Translations under genes and position numbers: made by a program
Shown: piece by piece, positions 17,014 through 24,797 of the stretch
Position numbering within the stretch: position 1 is the first letter of the stretch
How the letters are laid out: every line of letters starts with the position of its first letter
Notes under the pieces: model-generated
Database searches by the model: none
The model's input: only the letters and a program-made list of their open reading frames with translations
What the model was told of the DNA's origin: nothing
DNA from: Streptomyces echinatus
GTDB lineage: Bacteria > Actinomycetota > Actinomycetes > Streptomycetales > Streptomycetaceae
Direction: 5' to 3'
DNA: 64,000 nt
Assembly (NCBI RefSeq): GCF_014203595.1
Contig: NZ_JACHJK010000002.1
Location: forward strand, 682,001 to 746,000

Positions 17014-17981
17014 GCGGAGGCTCCCTTCTCCAGGACGACGGCCACCCGGCCGGTGGTCACCCCGTCGGCGACCCGCTGCACGGCTCCGGCCGCCTCGGCG
17101 AGCGGCACCCGCTCGCTCACCAGCGGCTTGACGACGCCCCGGGCGGCCAGTTCGGTGAGCTGCTCGTGGCAGTGCCGGACGAGTTTCGGGTTCTTGGTGT
17201 TGTACAGGCCCCAGTGCAGGCCGACGATCGAGTAGTTCTTCACCAGGGCGTGGTTCAGGGCGGGGCTCGGGATGGTGCCGCTGGCGAAGCCGACGACGAC
17301 GATCCGGCCCTCGAAGGCGACGAGCTTCGCGGACTGCGTGTACGCCTCGCCGCCGACGGGGTCGTAGATCACGTCGGCGCCCCGGCCGCCGGTGGCTTCC
17401 TTGACGGCGGCGACGACGTCCTCGCCGCGCCGGTCGACCACGACGTCACAGCCCAGCTCCCGGGCGACGGCGGCCTTGTCCGCGCCGCCCACGACACCGA
17501 TCACGGTGGCGCCGGCCGCCTTGCCGAGCTGTACGGCGGCGCTGCCCACGCCACCGGCGGCGGCGTGCACGAGCAGGGTCTCGCCGGCCTCCAGGTGAGC
17601 GCGGCGGTGCAGGCCGAACCAGCCGGTCTGGTAGCCGATGTGCAGCGCGGCGGCCTCGGCGTCGTCCAGCGATTCGGGCGCGGGGAGCAGGGCGCGGGCG
17701 TCGGCGAGGGCGTACTCGGCGAATCCGCCGTACGGCAGCGCCGGGTTGGCGATCACCCGGCGGCCGTCCTCGGTCTCGCCGCAGATCTCCACGCCGGGCG
17801 TGAAGGGCAGCGGCGGGCGCACCTGGTACTGGCCCCGGCACAGCAGCGCGTCCGGAAAGTTGACGTTGGCGGCGCGCACCCGCAGCAGCACCTGGCCGTC
17901 GCCGGGCGTGGGGCGCTCCACCTCCGTCAGGCGCATCACCTCGCTCGGCTCGCCGTTCTCGTGCACTTGCCATGCCTGCAT
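17010..17981 (-). CDS. NADPH:quinone oxidoreductase-family (zeta-crystallin-like) reductase
   Basis: Medium-chain reductase without structural zinc ligands, 323 residues, first gene of the operon. The GroES-like N-terminus includes 'RVRAANVNFPDALLCRGQYQ' and 'TPGVEICGE'; the Rossmann motif 'LLVHAAAGGVGSAAVQLGKA' near residue 150 and 'GADVIYDPVGGEAYTQS' near 215 are those of quinone oxidoreductases and enoyl reductases. The ATG at 17981 follows GGAGG. Co-transcription with two acyl-CoA dehydrogenases suggests it reduces an enoyl-CoA or quinoid intermediate in the same pathway; the substrate is unknown. The upstream flank (17982-18197) shows no clear regulator site. Confidence 0.88.
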   Translation of the reverse strand: MQAWQVHENGEPSEVMRLTEVERPTPGDGQVLLRVRAANVNFPDALLCRGQYQVRPPLPFTPGVEICGETEDGRRVIANPALPYGGFAEYALADARALLPAPESLDDAEAAALHIGYQTGWFGLHRRAHLEAGETLLVHAAAGGVGSAAVQLGKAAGATVIGVVGGADKAAVARELGCDVVVDRRGEDVVAAVKEATGGRGADVIYDPVGGEAYTQSAKLVAFEGRIVVVGFASGTIPSPALNHALVKNYSIVGLHWGLYNTKNPKLVRHCHEQLTELAARGVVKPLVSERVPLAEAAGAVQRVADGVTTGRVAVVLEKGASA

Positions 17982-18197
17982 GCGGGGCCTCCACGGGACT
18001 GTGCCTTGAGGGTTCGCCGCGGGCGCGCGTCGACCGGTTCCGGGGGCATGACCGTGCCCGGCCCTTCGCTCCCGGCACCGGCGCGCCCCCACGGCTCACG
18101 GGGTCGTCTGACCGGGTCCGATCGCATACTAAGCGGTCGCTTGCCGATCAGGGAACAGCGGGGACCGGCCGGCGCCTCCCGGCGTGCGTCAGGTGGG

Positions 18198-18773
18198 TCA
18201 CTTCCGGGTCGCCGGCCGGGCGCGCACATGCATCCGCTCCCCCTGCGGGCCGAACAGGCTCAGGAACTCCACCGGCCCCTCCCCCGTCGACCCGAACCAG
18301 TGCGGCACCCGCGTGTCGAACTCGGCGGCCTCCCCAGCCGACAGCACGACGTCGTGCTCGCCGAGGACCAGGCGCAGCCGGCCCGACAGGACGTAGAGCC
18401 ACTCGTAGCCCTCGTGGGTCCGCGGGTCGGGCTCCTCGCTGCGCTGGGGTTCGAGGACCTTGAACGCCTGGAGTCCGCCGGGCTGGCGGGTCAGCGGCCA
18501 GTGGGTGCGGCCGCCCCGGACGATCGGCTTGGACCGCACCCGCGGATCCCCCACCGGCGGCGCTCCGACCAGTTCGTCCAGCGCCACCTGGTGGGCCTGG
18601 GCGATCGGCAGCAGCAGTTCCAGGCTGGGCTTGCGCAGGCCGGACTCCAGCCGGGAGAGCGTGCTCACGGAGATGCCGGTGGCCTCCGACAGCGCGGCCA
18701 GGGTCACCTCCCGCTCCTTGCGGATGCGGCGCAGCCTCGGCCCCACGTCCGCCAGTACGTCGTCTGTGCTCAT
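18198..18773 (-). CDS. XRE-family regulator with C-terminal cupin
   Basis: 191-residue regulator with an N-terminal Cro/CI-type HTH ('RLRRIRKEREVTLAALSEAT' then 'GISVSTLSRLESGLRKPSLE', residues about 13-52) and a C-terminal cupin_2 barrel ('HEGYEWLYVLSGRLRLVLGE', 'GEAAEFDTRVPHWFGSTG'). Such proteins sense small molecules in the cupin and repress nearby genes. The ATG at 18773 is chosen as the first start inside the domain boundary; an in-frame start further upstream would extend into the divergent promoter. It is divergent from the flavin oxidoreductase gene, the common arrangement for this pair in streptomycetes. Confidence 0.88.
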   Translation of the reverse strand: MSTDDVLADVGPRLRRIRKEREVTLAALSEATGISVSTLSRLESGLRKPSLELLLPIAQAHQVALDELVGAPPVGDPRVRSKPIVRGGRTHWPLTRQPGGLQAFKVLEPQRSEEPDPRTHEGYEWLYVLSGRLRLVLGEHDVVLSAGEAAEFDTRVPHWFGSTGEGPVEFLSLFGPQGERMHVRARPATRK

Positions 18774-18781
18774 GGCCACTA

Positions 18782-18805
18782 TTGCAGGAACGGCAAATGC
18801 GTTTG
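18782..18805. promoter_or_regulatory. Putative operator of the XRE-cupin regulator
   Basis: Two overlapping dyads, TTGC-N7-GCAA (18782-18796) and CAAA-TGCG-TTTG (18794-18805), fill the 65 bp gap between the divergent starts. It is the only AT-rich segment there, so it probably contains the promoters and the regulator's binding site. Confidence 0.5.
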
Positions 18806-18838
18806 TCAATCCCGCGGCCGTCGAGCGACCGTCGCGTC

Positions 18839-19789
18839 ATGACCGCAACCCACACGTACGAAGTCGTCGTCGTCGGCGGCGGGGCCGCCGGCCTGTCCGC
18901 CGCGCTGGTGCTGGGCCGGGCCCGGCGCCGCACCCTGGTCGTCGACGCGGGCGAGCCGCGCAACGCGCCGTCCGCGCACCTGCAGGGGTACCTGTCCCGG
19001 GACGGCATGCCCCCGGCGGAGTTCCTGGCCGTGGGGCGCGCGGAGATCGCCCGGTACGGGGTGGAGCTGGTCCGGGACCGGGTGGTGGGCGCCACCCGGG
19101 ACACGGACTTCACCGTCGTCCTCGCCGACGGCCGGACCGTGCGCGCGCGGCAGCTGGTGATCGCCACCGGTCTGCGGGACGAGCTGCCGCCGGTCCCCAG
19201 GCTGGCCGAGCGGTTCGGGCGGGACGTGGTCCACTGCCCGTACTGCCACGGCTGGGAGGTGCGCGACCTGCCGGCCGGGGTCCTCGCCACTTCCCCGCTC
19301 AGCGTGCACCAGGCGCTGATGGTCACCCGGTGGACCGGGGACGTGCGGCTCTTCCTGCACGAGGTGGGCGAGGCGGAGCTGACGGACGTCGACCGGCGCC
19401 GGCTGCGCGCCGCCGGGGTCCGGGTGGTCCCCGGTGCGGTGGCGGAGCTGGTGATCGCCGACGACCGGCTCACCGGGGTGCGGCTCGCCGGGGGCGGCCC
19501 TTGCGGGGGAGGCACGGTGCACGACCTCGAGGTGCTGTACGCCGCCCCGCGTGCCGTCCCGAACAACGACCTGCTCGTCGGGCTGGGCGCGGAGCTGCGG
19601 GAGACGCCGTTCGGCAGCTACCCCGTGATCGACGAGCGGGGGCTGACGAGCGTGCCCGGGCTGTGGGCGGCGGGCAACGCGAGCGGCTTCGCCGAGCAGG
19701 TGGTGAACGCGGCGAGCCGCGGCTACCGCGCCGGGGCGGCCATCAACGGGGAGCTGCTCATGGCCGACCTGGACGCAAAGGCCTCCTGA
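18839..19789 (+). CDS. NAD(P)/FAD-dependent oxidoreductase, thioredoxin-reductase-like
   Basis: Flavoprotein disulphide reductase homologue of 316 residues. It opens with the FAD-binding 'VVVVGGGAAGLSAALVLGRA' (residues about 8-27), contains 'VDAGEPRNAPSAHLQGYLSR', the redox pair in 'VVHCPYCHGWEVRDLP' (CxxC near residue 138), and ends with 'GLWAAGNASGFAEQVVNAAS', the second FAD motif. The NAD(P) domain is degenerate: the expected GxGxxG after the CxxC is replaced by 'AGVLATSPLSVHQALM', so the pyridine nucleotide may not bind normally. The start lacks a clear ribosome site. It is divergent from, and probably controlled by, the XRE-cupin regulator. Confidence 0.87.
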   Translation: MTATHTYEVVVVGGGAAGLSAALVLGRARRRTLVVDAGEPRNAPSAHLQGYLSRDGMPPAEFLAVGRAEIARYGVELVRDRVVGATRDTDFTVVLADGRTVRARQLVIATGLRDELPPVPRLAERFGRDVVHCPYCHGWEVRDLPAGVLATSPLSVHQALMVTRWTGDVRLFLHEVGEAELTDVDRRRLRAAGVRVVPGAVAELVIADDRLTGVRLAGGGPCGGGTVHDLEVLYAAPRAVPNNDLLVGLGAELRETPFGSYPVIDERGLTSVPGLWAAGNASGFAEQVVNAASRGYRAGAAINGELLMADLDAKAS

Positions 19790-19817
19790 GGGACAGCAGG
19801 GCGGGGCTGTCGCCGAC

Positions 19818-20070
19818 CGGGACGCGAACCTCCCAAGAGACACGGGACGGCGCCCGTCGCGCGGCTGCCACAGGCCGGGACACGAACACCCGCGAAGGAC
19901 ACGGCACCGTCCGGCATGCGGCTGCCGCCGACGGGGACGCGAGCGGGACGGCGCCCGTCGCGCGGCTGCCACAGGCCCGGACGCGAACACCCGACGAGCG
20001 CGGGACCGTCCGGTGCCCGGTTGCCGCCGCTCGCACGGGACCGTCCGGTGCCCGGTTGCCGCCGCTCGCG
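19818..20070. repeat. Mosaic of direct repeats between oxidoreductase and DNA ligase
   Basis: A 48 bp unit beginning GGGACGGCGCCCGTCGCGCG occurs at 19844-19891 and 19945-19992 with about two differences; a 35 bp unit beginning CGGGACCGTCCGGTGCCCGG is tandemly duplicated at 20001-20035 and 20036-20070, differing at one base near its end. Between them are diverged partial copies of GGGACRCGAACMCCC. No gene of credible composition is found between 19790 and 20164; frames on either strand are spurious Arg/Gly/Pro translations. The repeats end about 95 bp before the ligase start. Confidence 0.85.
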
Positions 20071-20164
20071 CGTGGCCGTCCACGATGCGGCCGCGCCGCA
20101 GGACACGCCGACCCGCGGGGGAAAGAGGGGCGCGTCCGGCGGAGCCCTGAGGCACCATGACTGC

Positions 20165-21703
20165 ATGCTGCTGACCCGGCTCGCCCAGGTGTCCCGGGAG
20201 ATCGCCGCCACGGCGGCGCGGTCCCGCAAGACCGCGCTGCTCGCGGAGCTGTTCCGGGAGGCCGAGGCGGACGACGTGCCGATCGTCATCCCCTACCTGG
20301 CCGGCCGGCTGCCGCAGGGCCGGCTGGGGGTCGGCTGGAAGGTGCTCGGCCGCCCGGTGCCGCCCGCGGCCGGGCCCGGCCTCACGGTCCGGGAGGTCGA
20401 CGCCCGGCTCAGCGAGCTGGGCAAGGTGTCCGGACCCGGCTCCCAGGCGGAGCGGACCCGGATCGTCGGCGAGCTGATGGGCGCGGCCACCGAGGAGGAG
20501 CAGCGCTTCCTGCTCGGCCTGCTCACCGGCGAGGTCCGCCAGGGCGCCCTGGACGCGGTCGCGACGGAGGGACTCGCCCGGGCGACCGGCGCGGATCCGG
20601 CGGACGTGCGGCGGGCCGTGATGCTCGCGGGGTCGCTGCAGACGGTGGCAGGGGCCCTGCTGGGCGAGGGGCCCGCGGCGCTGGAGCGGTTCCGGCTCAC
20701 CGTGGGCCGCCCGGTGCTGCCGATGCTGGCGCACAGCGCGTCGTCGGTCGCGGAGGCGGTGGAGAAGCTGGGTGCCTGCGCGGTGGAGGAGAAACTCGAC
20801 GGCATCCGGGTGCAGGTGCACCGGGAGGGCGACACGGTCCGGGTGCACACCCGCACCCTGGACGACATCACCGACCGGCTGCCCGAAGTGAGCGCGGCCG
20901 CGCTGGAGTTGCGGGGCGAGCGGTTCATCCTGGACGGGGAGGTGATCTCCTTCGACAGCTCGGGCCGACCCCGGTCCTTCCAGGAGACGGCGGGCCGGGT
21001 GGGCTCCCGGACGGACGTGGCGAAGGCCGCCGAGGGCACCCCGGTCTCCCCCGTCTTCTTCGACGCCCTCTCGGTCGACGGCCGCGACCTGCTCGACCTG
21101 CCGTTCGCCGAGCGGCACGCGGAGCTGGCCCGGCTGGTGCCCGAGCCGATGCGGGTGCGGCGCACGGTGGCGGAGGGGCCGCGGGACATCCCGGAGGCGG
21201 AACGGTTCCTCGCCGACACCCTGACCCGCGGCCACGAGGGCGTCGTGGTCAAGGCGCTCGACGCGCCCTACAGCGCGGGCCGGCGCGGCGCCGCCTGGCT
21301 CAAGGTCAAGCCCGTGCACACCCTCGACCTGGTGGTGCTGGCCGCCGAATGGGGCCACGGCCGGCGCACCGGCAAACTGTCCAACCTGCACCTCGGCGCC
21401 CGCAACCCGGACGGCACCTTCGCCATGCTGGGCAAGACCTTCAAGGGCATGACGGACGCGATGCTCGCCTGGCAGACCGGGAGACTGCGGGAACTGGCGG
21501 TCGAGGACCACGGCTGGGGGATCCGGGTGCGCCCCGAACTGGTCGTCGAGATCGCCTACGACGGCCTCCAGCGCTCCTCCCGCTACCCGGCCGGCGTCAC
21601 GCTCCGCTTCGCCCGCGTCGTCCGCTACCGCGAGGACAAGCGGCCGGAGGAGGCCGATACCGTGGAGGCCCTGCTGGCAGCCCACCCGGAGGTCAGGCCG
21701 TGA
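20165..21703 (+). CDS. ATP-dependent DNA ligase (LigB/LigD-independent type)
   Basis: Nick-sealing ligase of 512 residues that uses ATP, additional to the essential NAD-dependent LigA expected elsewhere. The N-terminal DNA-binding domain spans roughly residues 1-195. The nucleotidyl-transferase motif I is 'AVEEKLDGIRVQVHR' with Lys210 as the adenylated residue; motif III 'FILDGEVISFD', motif IV 'EGVVVKALDAPYSAG' and motif V 'AAWLKVKP' follow, then an OB domain. It is the archaeal-like/actinobacterial LigB-type enzyme (from memory, equivalent to SCO1202). The ATG at 20165 begins the conserved sequence; open frame upstream runs through the repeat mosaic and is rejected. The NUDIX gene overlaps its stop by 4 bases. 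Confidence 0.93.
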   Translation: MLLTRLAQVSREIAATAARSRKTALLAELFREAEADDVPIVIPYLAGRLPQGRLGVGWKVLGRPVPPAAGPGLTVREVDARLSELGKVSGPGSQAERTRIVGELMGAATEEEQRFLLGLLTGEVRQGALDAVATEGLARATGADPADVRRAVMLAGSLQTVAGALLGEGPAALERFRLTVGRPVLPMLAHSASSVAEAVEKLGACAVEEKLDGIRVQVHREGDTVRVHTRTLDDITDRLPEVSAAALELRGERFILDGEVISFDSSGRPRSFQETAGRVGSRTDVAKAAEGTPVSPVFFDALSVDGRDLLDLPFAERHAELARLVPEPMRVRRTVAEGPRDIPEAERFLADTLTRGHEGVVVKALDAPYSAGRRGAAWLKVKPVHTLDLVVLAAEWGHGRRTGKLSNLHLGARNPDGTFAMLGKTFKGMTDAMLAWQTGRLRELAVEDHGWGIRVRPELVVEIAYDGLQRSSRYPAGVTLRFARVVRYREDKRPEEADTVEALLAAHPEVRP

Positions 21704-22173
21704 CGGTGCGGACGACGAAGCACAGTGCGGGACTGCTGTTGTTCCGGCATACCGGTGAGGGGCTGGAGGTGTTGCTCGGCCATATGGGTGGCCCCTACTT
21801 CGCGAAGAAGGACGCGGGGGCCTGGACCGTGCCGAAGGGCGAGTACGACCCGGAGGAGCCGGCCTGGGAGGCGGCCCGCCGCGAGTTCCGGGAGGAGCTG
21901 GGGCTCGCGCCGCCCGACGGCGAGGCCGTGCCGCTCGGGGAGGTCGTGCAGTCGAACGGCAAGATCGTCACGGCGTGGGCGGTGGAGGCGGAGCTCGACC
22001 CGGCGGCGATCGTCCCGGGGACCTTCACCATGGAGTGGCCGCCGCGGTCCGGCCGGACGCAGGAGTTCCCGGAGCTGGACCGGGTGGCGTGGTTCGGTCT
22101 GGAGGGGGCGCGTGCGGTGATCATCACGGCGCAGGCCGCGTTTCTCGACCGGCTGGCGGAGCACTCGGGCTGA
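21700..22173 (+). CDS. NUDIX hydrolase
   Basis: 157-residue NUDIX protein, translationally coupled to the DNA ligase (GTGA overlap at 21700-21703). The NUDIX box is complete: Gly47, Glu53, then RxxxEELG with Arg61, Glu62, Glu65 and Glu66 in 'ARREFREELGLAPPDG'. The N-terminus 'KHSAGLLLFRHTGEGLEVLL' and 'AWTVPKGEYDPEEPAWEAAR' resemble bis(5'-nucleosyl)-tetraphosphatase and ADP-ribose pyrophosphatase subfamilies. Coupling to an ATP-dependent ligase suggests it could hydrolyse an adenylated or ADP-ribosylated by-product, or a damaged nucleotide; this is inference only. Confidence 0.9.
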   Translation: MTVRTTKHSAGLLLFRHTGEGLEVLLGHMGGPYFAKKDAGAWTVPKGEYDPEEPAWEAARREFREELGLAPPDGEAVPLGEVVQSNGKIVTAWAVEAELDPAAIVPGTFTMEWPPRSGRTQEFPELDRVAWFGLEGARAVIITAQAAFLDRLAEHSG

Positions 22174-22249
22174 CCAGGGGCCTGTCGCGTTGCGACTTGC
22201 CGGGCCGCGCGCGAAGGTCGAGACAAGCCCGCTCCCAGGGAGGTCAGCC

Positions 22250-23635
22250 ATGCCCATCGCGACGGTGAACCCGGCGAACGGCGAGACACTCAAGACGTAC
22301 GAGGCCATGGGCGAGGAGGAGCTGGAACGCCGGCTCCAGCTCGCCGAGGCCACCTTTCGCACGTACCGGACGACCTCGTTCGCCGACCGCGCCCAGCTGC
22401 TGAACAAGGCCGCCGACCTGCTGGACGAGGACCAGCGGGAGATCGGCCGGGTCATGACGACCGAGATGGGCAAGCCCGTCAAACAGGCCCGCGCGGAGGC
22501 CGCCAAGTGCGCCAAGGCCATGCGCTGGTACGCACAGAACGCCGAGCGGCTGCTGGCCGACGAGGAGCCCGCCGAGTCGGACGTACGGGACTCCGGCGCG
22601 TCCCGGGTGCGGGTGCGGTACCGCCCGCTGGGCCCGGTGCTCGCCGTGATGCCCTGGAACTTCCCCCTCTGGCAGGTGGTCCGGTTCGCCGCGCCCGCCC
22701 TGATGGCCGGCAACGTGGGCCTCCTCAAGCACGCCTCCAACGTCCCCCAGACCGCGCTGTACCTGGAGGACCTGTTCCACCGGGCGGGCTTCCCGGAGGG
22801 CTGCTTCCAGACGCTGCTGATCGGCTCCGGCGCGGTGGACGAGATCCTGCGCGACGAGCGCGTGAAGGCGGCCACCCTGACCGGCAGCGAGCCCGCGGGC
22901 CGGTCGGTCGCCTCGACCTCCGGAGAGATGATCAAGAAGACGGTCCTGGAGCTGGGCGGCAGCGACCCCTTTGTCGTCATGCCCTCCGCCGACCTGGACC
23001 GCGCGGCCGAGGTCGCGGTGACCGCGCGCGTGCAGAACAACGGCCAGTCCTGCATCGCCGCCAAGCGGTTCATCGTGCACACCGACGTCTACGACGCCTT
23101 CGCCGAGAGGTTCGTCGCGGGCATGAAGGCCCTCAGCGTCGGCGACCCGCTGGCGGAGGAGACCGAGGTCGGTCCGCTCGCCAGCGAGCAGGGCAGGAAG
23201 GACCTGGAGGAGCTGGTCGACGACGCCAGGCGCAGCGGGGCCCAGGTGCTGTGCGGCGGGGAGCGGCCGGACGGGCCGGGCTGGTACTACCCGCCGACCG
23301 TCCTCACCGGCATCACCCGGGAGATGCGCATCCACCGTGAGGAGGCGTTCGGTCCGGTCGCCACGCTGTACCGGGCGGACGACCTGGACGAGGCGGTACT
23401 GATCGCCAACGACTCCCTGTTCGGGCTGAGTTCGAACGTGTGGACGCGGGACGAGAACGAGGTGGAGCGGTTCGCGCGGGACCTGGAGGCCGGTTCCGTG
23501 TTCGTGAACGGGATGACCGCCTCCCATCCGGCTTTCCCGTTCGGCGGGGTGAAGCGGTCGGGGTACGGGCGTGAGCTGTCCGGGCACGGAATCCGGGAGT
23601 TCTGCAACATCACCACGGTTTGGCAGGGTGCGTGA
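22250..23635 (+). CDS. NADP-dependent succinate-semialdehyde dehydrogenase family protein (GabD1-like)
   Basis: Aldehyde dehydrogenase of 461 residues, the short form typical of actinobacterial GabD1 enzymes that oxidise succinate semialdehyde. It opens 'MPIATVNPANGETLKTYEAM'; 'VMPWNFPLWQV' near 133, 'LTGSEPAGRSVA' near 210, Glu234 in 'LELGGSDPFVV', and Cys268 in 'NNGQSCIAAKRF' are the cofactor and catalytic residues. The ATG follows GGGAGG. It is downstream of the ligase/NUDIX pair with a 76 bp gap and is probably transcribed separately. The substrate could be any small semialdehyde; the GABA shunt is the likeliest pathway. Confidence 0.9.
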   Translation: MPIATVNPANGETLKTYEAMGEEELERRLQLAEATFRTYRTTSFADRAQLLNKAADLLDEDQREIGRVMTTEMGKPVKQARAEAAKCAKAMRWYAQNAERLLADEEPAESDVRDSGASRVRVRYRPLGPVLAVMPWNFPLWQVVRFAAPALMAGNVGLLKHASNVPQTALYLEDLFHRAGFPEGCFQTLLIGSGAVDEILRDERVKAATLTGSEPAGRSVASTSGEMIKKTVLELGGSDPFVVMPSADLDRAAEVAVTARVQNNGQSCIAAKRFIVHTDVYDAFAERFVAGMKALSVGDPLAEETEVGPLASEQGRKDLEELVDDARRSGAQVLCGGERPDGPGWYYPPTVLTGITREMRIHREEAFGPVATLYRADDLDEAVLIANDSLFGLSSNVWTRDENEVERFARDLEAGSVFVNGMTASHPAFPFGGVKRSGYGRELSGHGIREFCNITTVWQGA

Positions 23636-23660
23636 GCGCTGCGCGGCTACCATCCCGTTT

Positions 23661-23894
23661 GTGAACCGCGAAGTGACCCTGCCTCTGATCGTCGACGACC
23701 GCGGTGCCCTGCAGGTGGCTGCGGCCGACGTGAGTAAGTTGTTGCGGACCGTCGGCGCGCGGTGGCTGCATCTTGTCGAGGCCGGGGAGCAGGGGCTGGA
23801 CGAGGACACGGTGGCCGCCCTGACCATCGAGCTGGCGAAGCTGGCGGACCGTATCGACGTGGCCTGTATCGCGCACAGCAGCGGGGCGCCGTAG
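23661..23894 (+). CDS. Small conserved protein (DUF6213-like)
   Basis: 77-residue soluble protein starting at GTG 23661, 25 bp after the aldehyde dehydrogenase. It begins 'VNREVTLPLIVDDRGALQVA' and ends 'LADRIDVACIAHSSGAP'; the pattern of a short beta pair followed by amphipathic helices ('DVSKLLRTVGARWLHLVEAG') resembles streptomycete proteins annotated as DUF6213. No signal peptide or membrane segment is seen and no function is known. Assignment to the domain family is from memory of the sequence type. Confidence 0.65.
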   Translation: MNREVTLPLIVDDRGALQVAAADVSKLLRTVGARWLHLVEAGEQGLDEDTVAALTIELAKLADRIDVACIAHSSGAP

Positions 23895-23953
23895 GGCGTG
23901 GCCCGGGGGCTCTCCCGTTCGGAGCGAGCCCGGTCCGGTCCGGACGAGAGGCT

Positions 23954-24613
23954 CTAGGGAGCCGCTCGCAGCGAGTCCCAGAAGAGCGCCTCGTACGCCT
24001 GTAGCAGCCGTCCGTGGGTGCGGGCCAGGTCCAGGTCCAGCGCGCCGGTGTCCAGGGCCGCGCGCACCGCCGCCGTCGCCCGGGCGTCCAGTTCCGGTGA
24101 CGGCTCCGCGAAGAGGTCGAAGAAGGCGCAGGCCTCGTCCCCGAACCCGTAATGCGTGCGCAGGCCGTCGGCGATGCGGGCGCAACAGCCGCCCCAGGCC
24201 GAGAAGTCGGCGGTGAGGGCCACCACGGCGTCCGGCGGGGAGGCGTTGAGGGACAGCCAGGCCACATACGCCGGATAAGCCTGGCAGCCCGGCCGCGGAA
24301 CGTACGTCCGGGACCGCTCCGGCGAGACGCCGCACGCCCGGGCGAACGCGCTCAGGCGGTGCTCCGCCAGGTCCTCCCCCGCCGCCAGGGCGGCGAAGAA
24401 GGCGGCGGACGCGGGATCGGCACGGTCCGCCAGGTGCCGGAAGGCCGTCCGGTCGGCCGGGATCACCCACTGCTGCTCCAGGGCCAGCACGGCCAGCGTC
24501 TCCCGCGGTGCCTCGCCGCGCTCGATCAGCGGCACCAGGGCGTTGTCCGCCGGGTCGGGGGCGAGCGTCCGGGCGGCGTTATCCAGCAGATCTTCGGCCG
24601 TAACGGCGTTCAT
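23954..24613 (-). CDS. TenA/heme-oxygenase-fold protein divergent from rppA
   Basis: 219-residue helical protein of the TenA/THI-4 (PqqC, heme oxygenase-like) superfamily. Supporting features are 'ALEQQWVIPADRTAFRHLAD' near residue 48, 'CGVSPERSRTYVPRPGCQAY' and 'YPAYVAWLSLNASPPD' in the middle, and a final helix ('GRLLQAYEALFWDSLRA'). The Cys-Glu-Trp type active-site segment of true thiaminase II is replaced by 'ADFSAWGGCCARIADGL', so thiamine salvage is doubtful. The ATG at 24613 begins MNAVTAEDLLDNAA with a weak GAGGG upstream. It is divergent from the rppA operon with 184 bp between starts; a shared role or shared control is possible but unproven. Confidence 0.7.
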   Translation of the reverse strand: MNAVTAEDLLDNAARTLAPDPADNALVPLIERGEAPRETLAVLALEQQWVIPADRTAFRHLADRADPASAAFFAALAAGEDLAEHRLSAFARACGVSPERSRTYVPRPGCQAYPAYVAWLSLNASPPDAVVALTADFSAWGGCCARIADGLRTHYGFGDEACAFFDLFAEPSPELDARATAAVRAALDTGALDLDLARTHGRLLQAYEALFWDSLRAAP

Positions 24614-24715
24614 GGCGTTTTCCCTCGTCCGGCGGCGGAAATCGTCGTTCGAGCCTGACACGGGGTCCCCGGTTCGGAGTAATCCAACGCGAGATAGTCG
24701 CCCTCCCGGGTGACG

Positions 24716-24760
24716 GTAGGTGCAGCACCCACGAGGTGAACCCACCTACTGACCGGTGGG
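24716..24760. promoter_or_regulatory. Nested dyads in the rppA/TenA-like divergent promoter
   Basis: GTAGGTG at 24716-24722 pairs with CACCTAC at 24743-24749, and CCCACC-N8-GGTGGG (24741-24760) overlaps the right arm. They lie 38-82 bp before the rppA start, where an operator would be expected. No regulator gene is adjacent, so any cognate protein is elsewhere. Confidence 0.45.
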
Positions 24761-24797
24761 CGGAGGTCTTCCGGAACACGGAAAGCAGGGACGGTTC

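Noticed and set aside
19844..20070. CRISPR or phage attachment repeats
   Set aside because: Spacing is irregular, units differ in length, and no integrase, tRNA or cas gene is present.
19916..20164. Upstream extension of the DNA ligase through the repeat mosaic
   Set aside because: The added residues are repeat-encoded; the conserved ligase sequence begins with MLLTRLAQVS at 20165.
18806..21685. Very long minus-strand open frame opposite the oxidoreductase, repeat mosaic and DNA ligase
   Set aside because: It is the complement of conserved plus-strand genes; composition is Arg/Gly/His/Gln-rich and it contains no family motif.
23954..24613. Thiaminase II (TenA proper)
   Set aside because: The Cys-bearing active-site segment of TenA is not recognisable, so only the fold superfamily is claimed.
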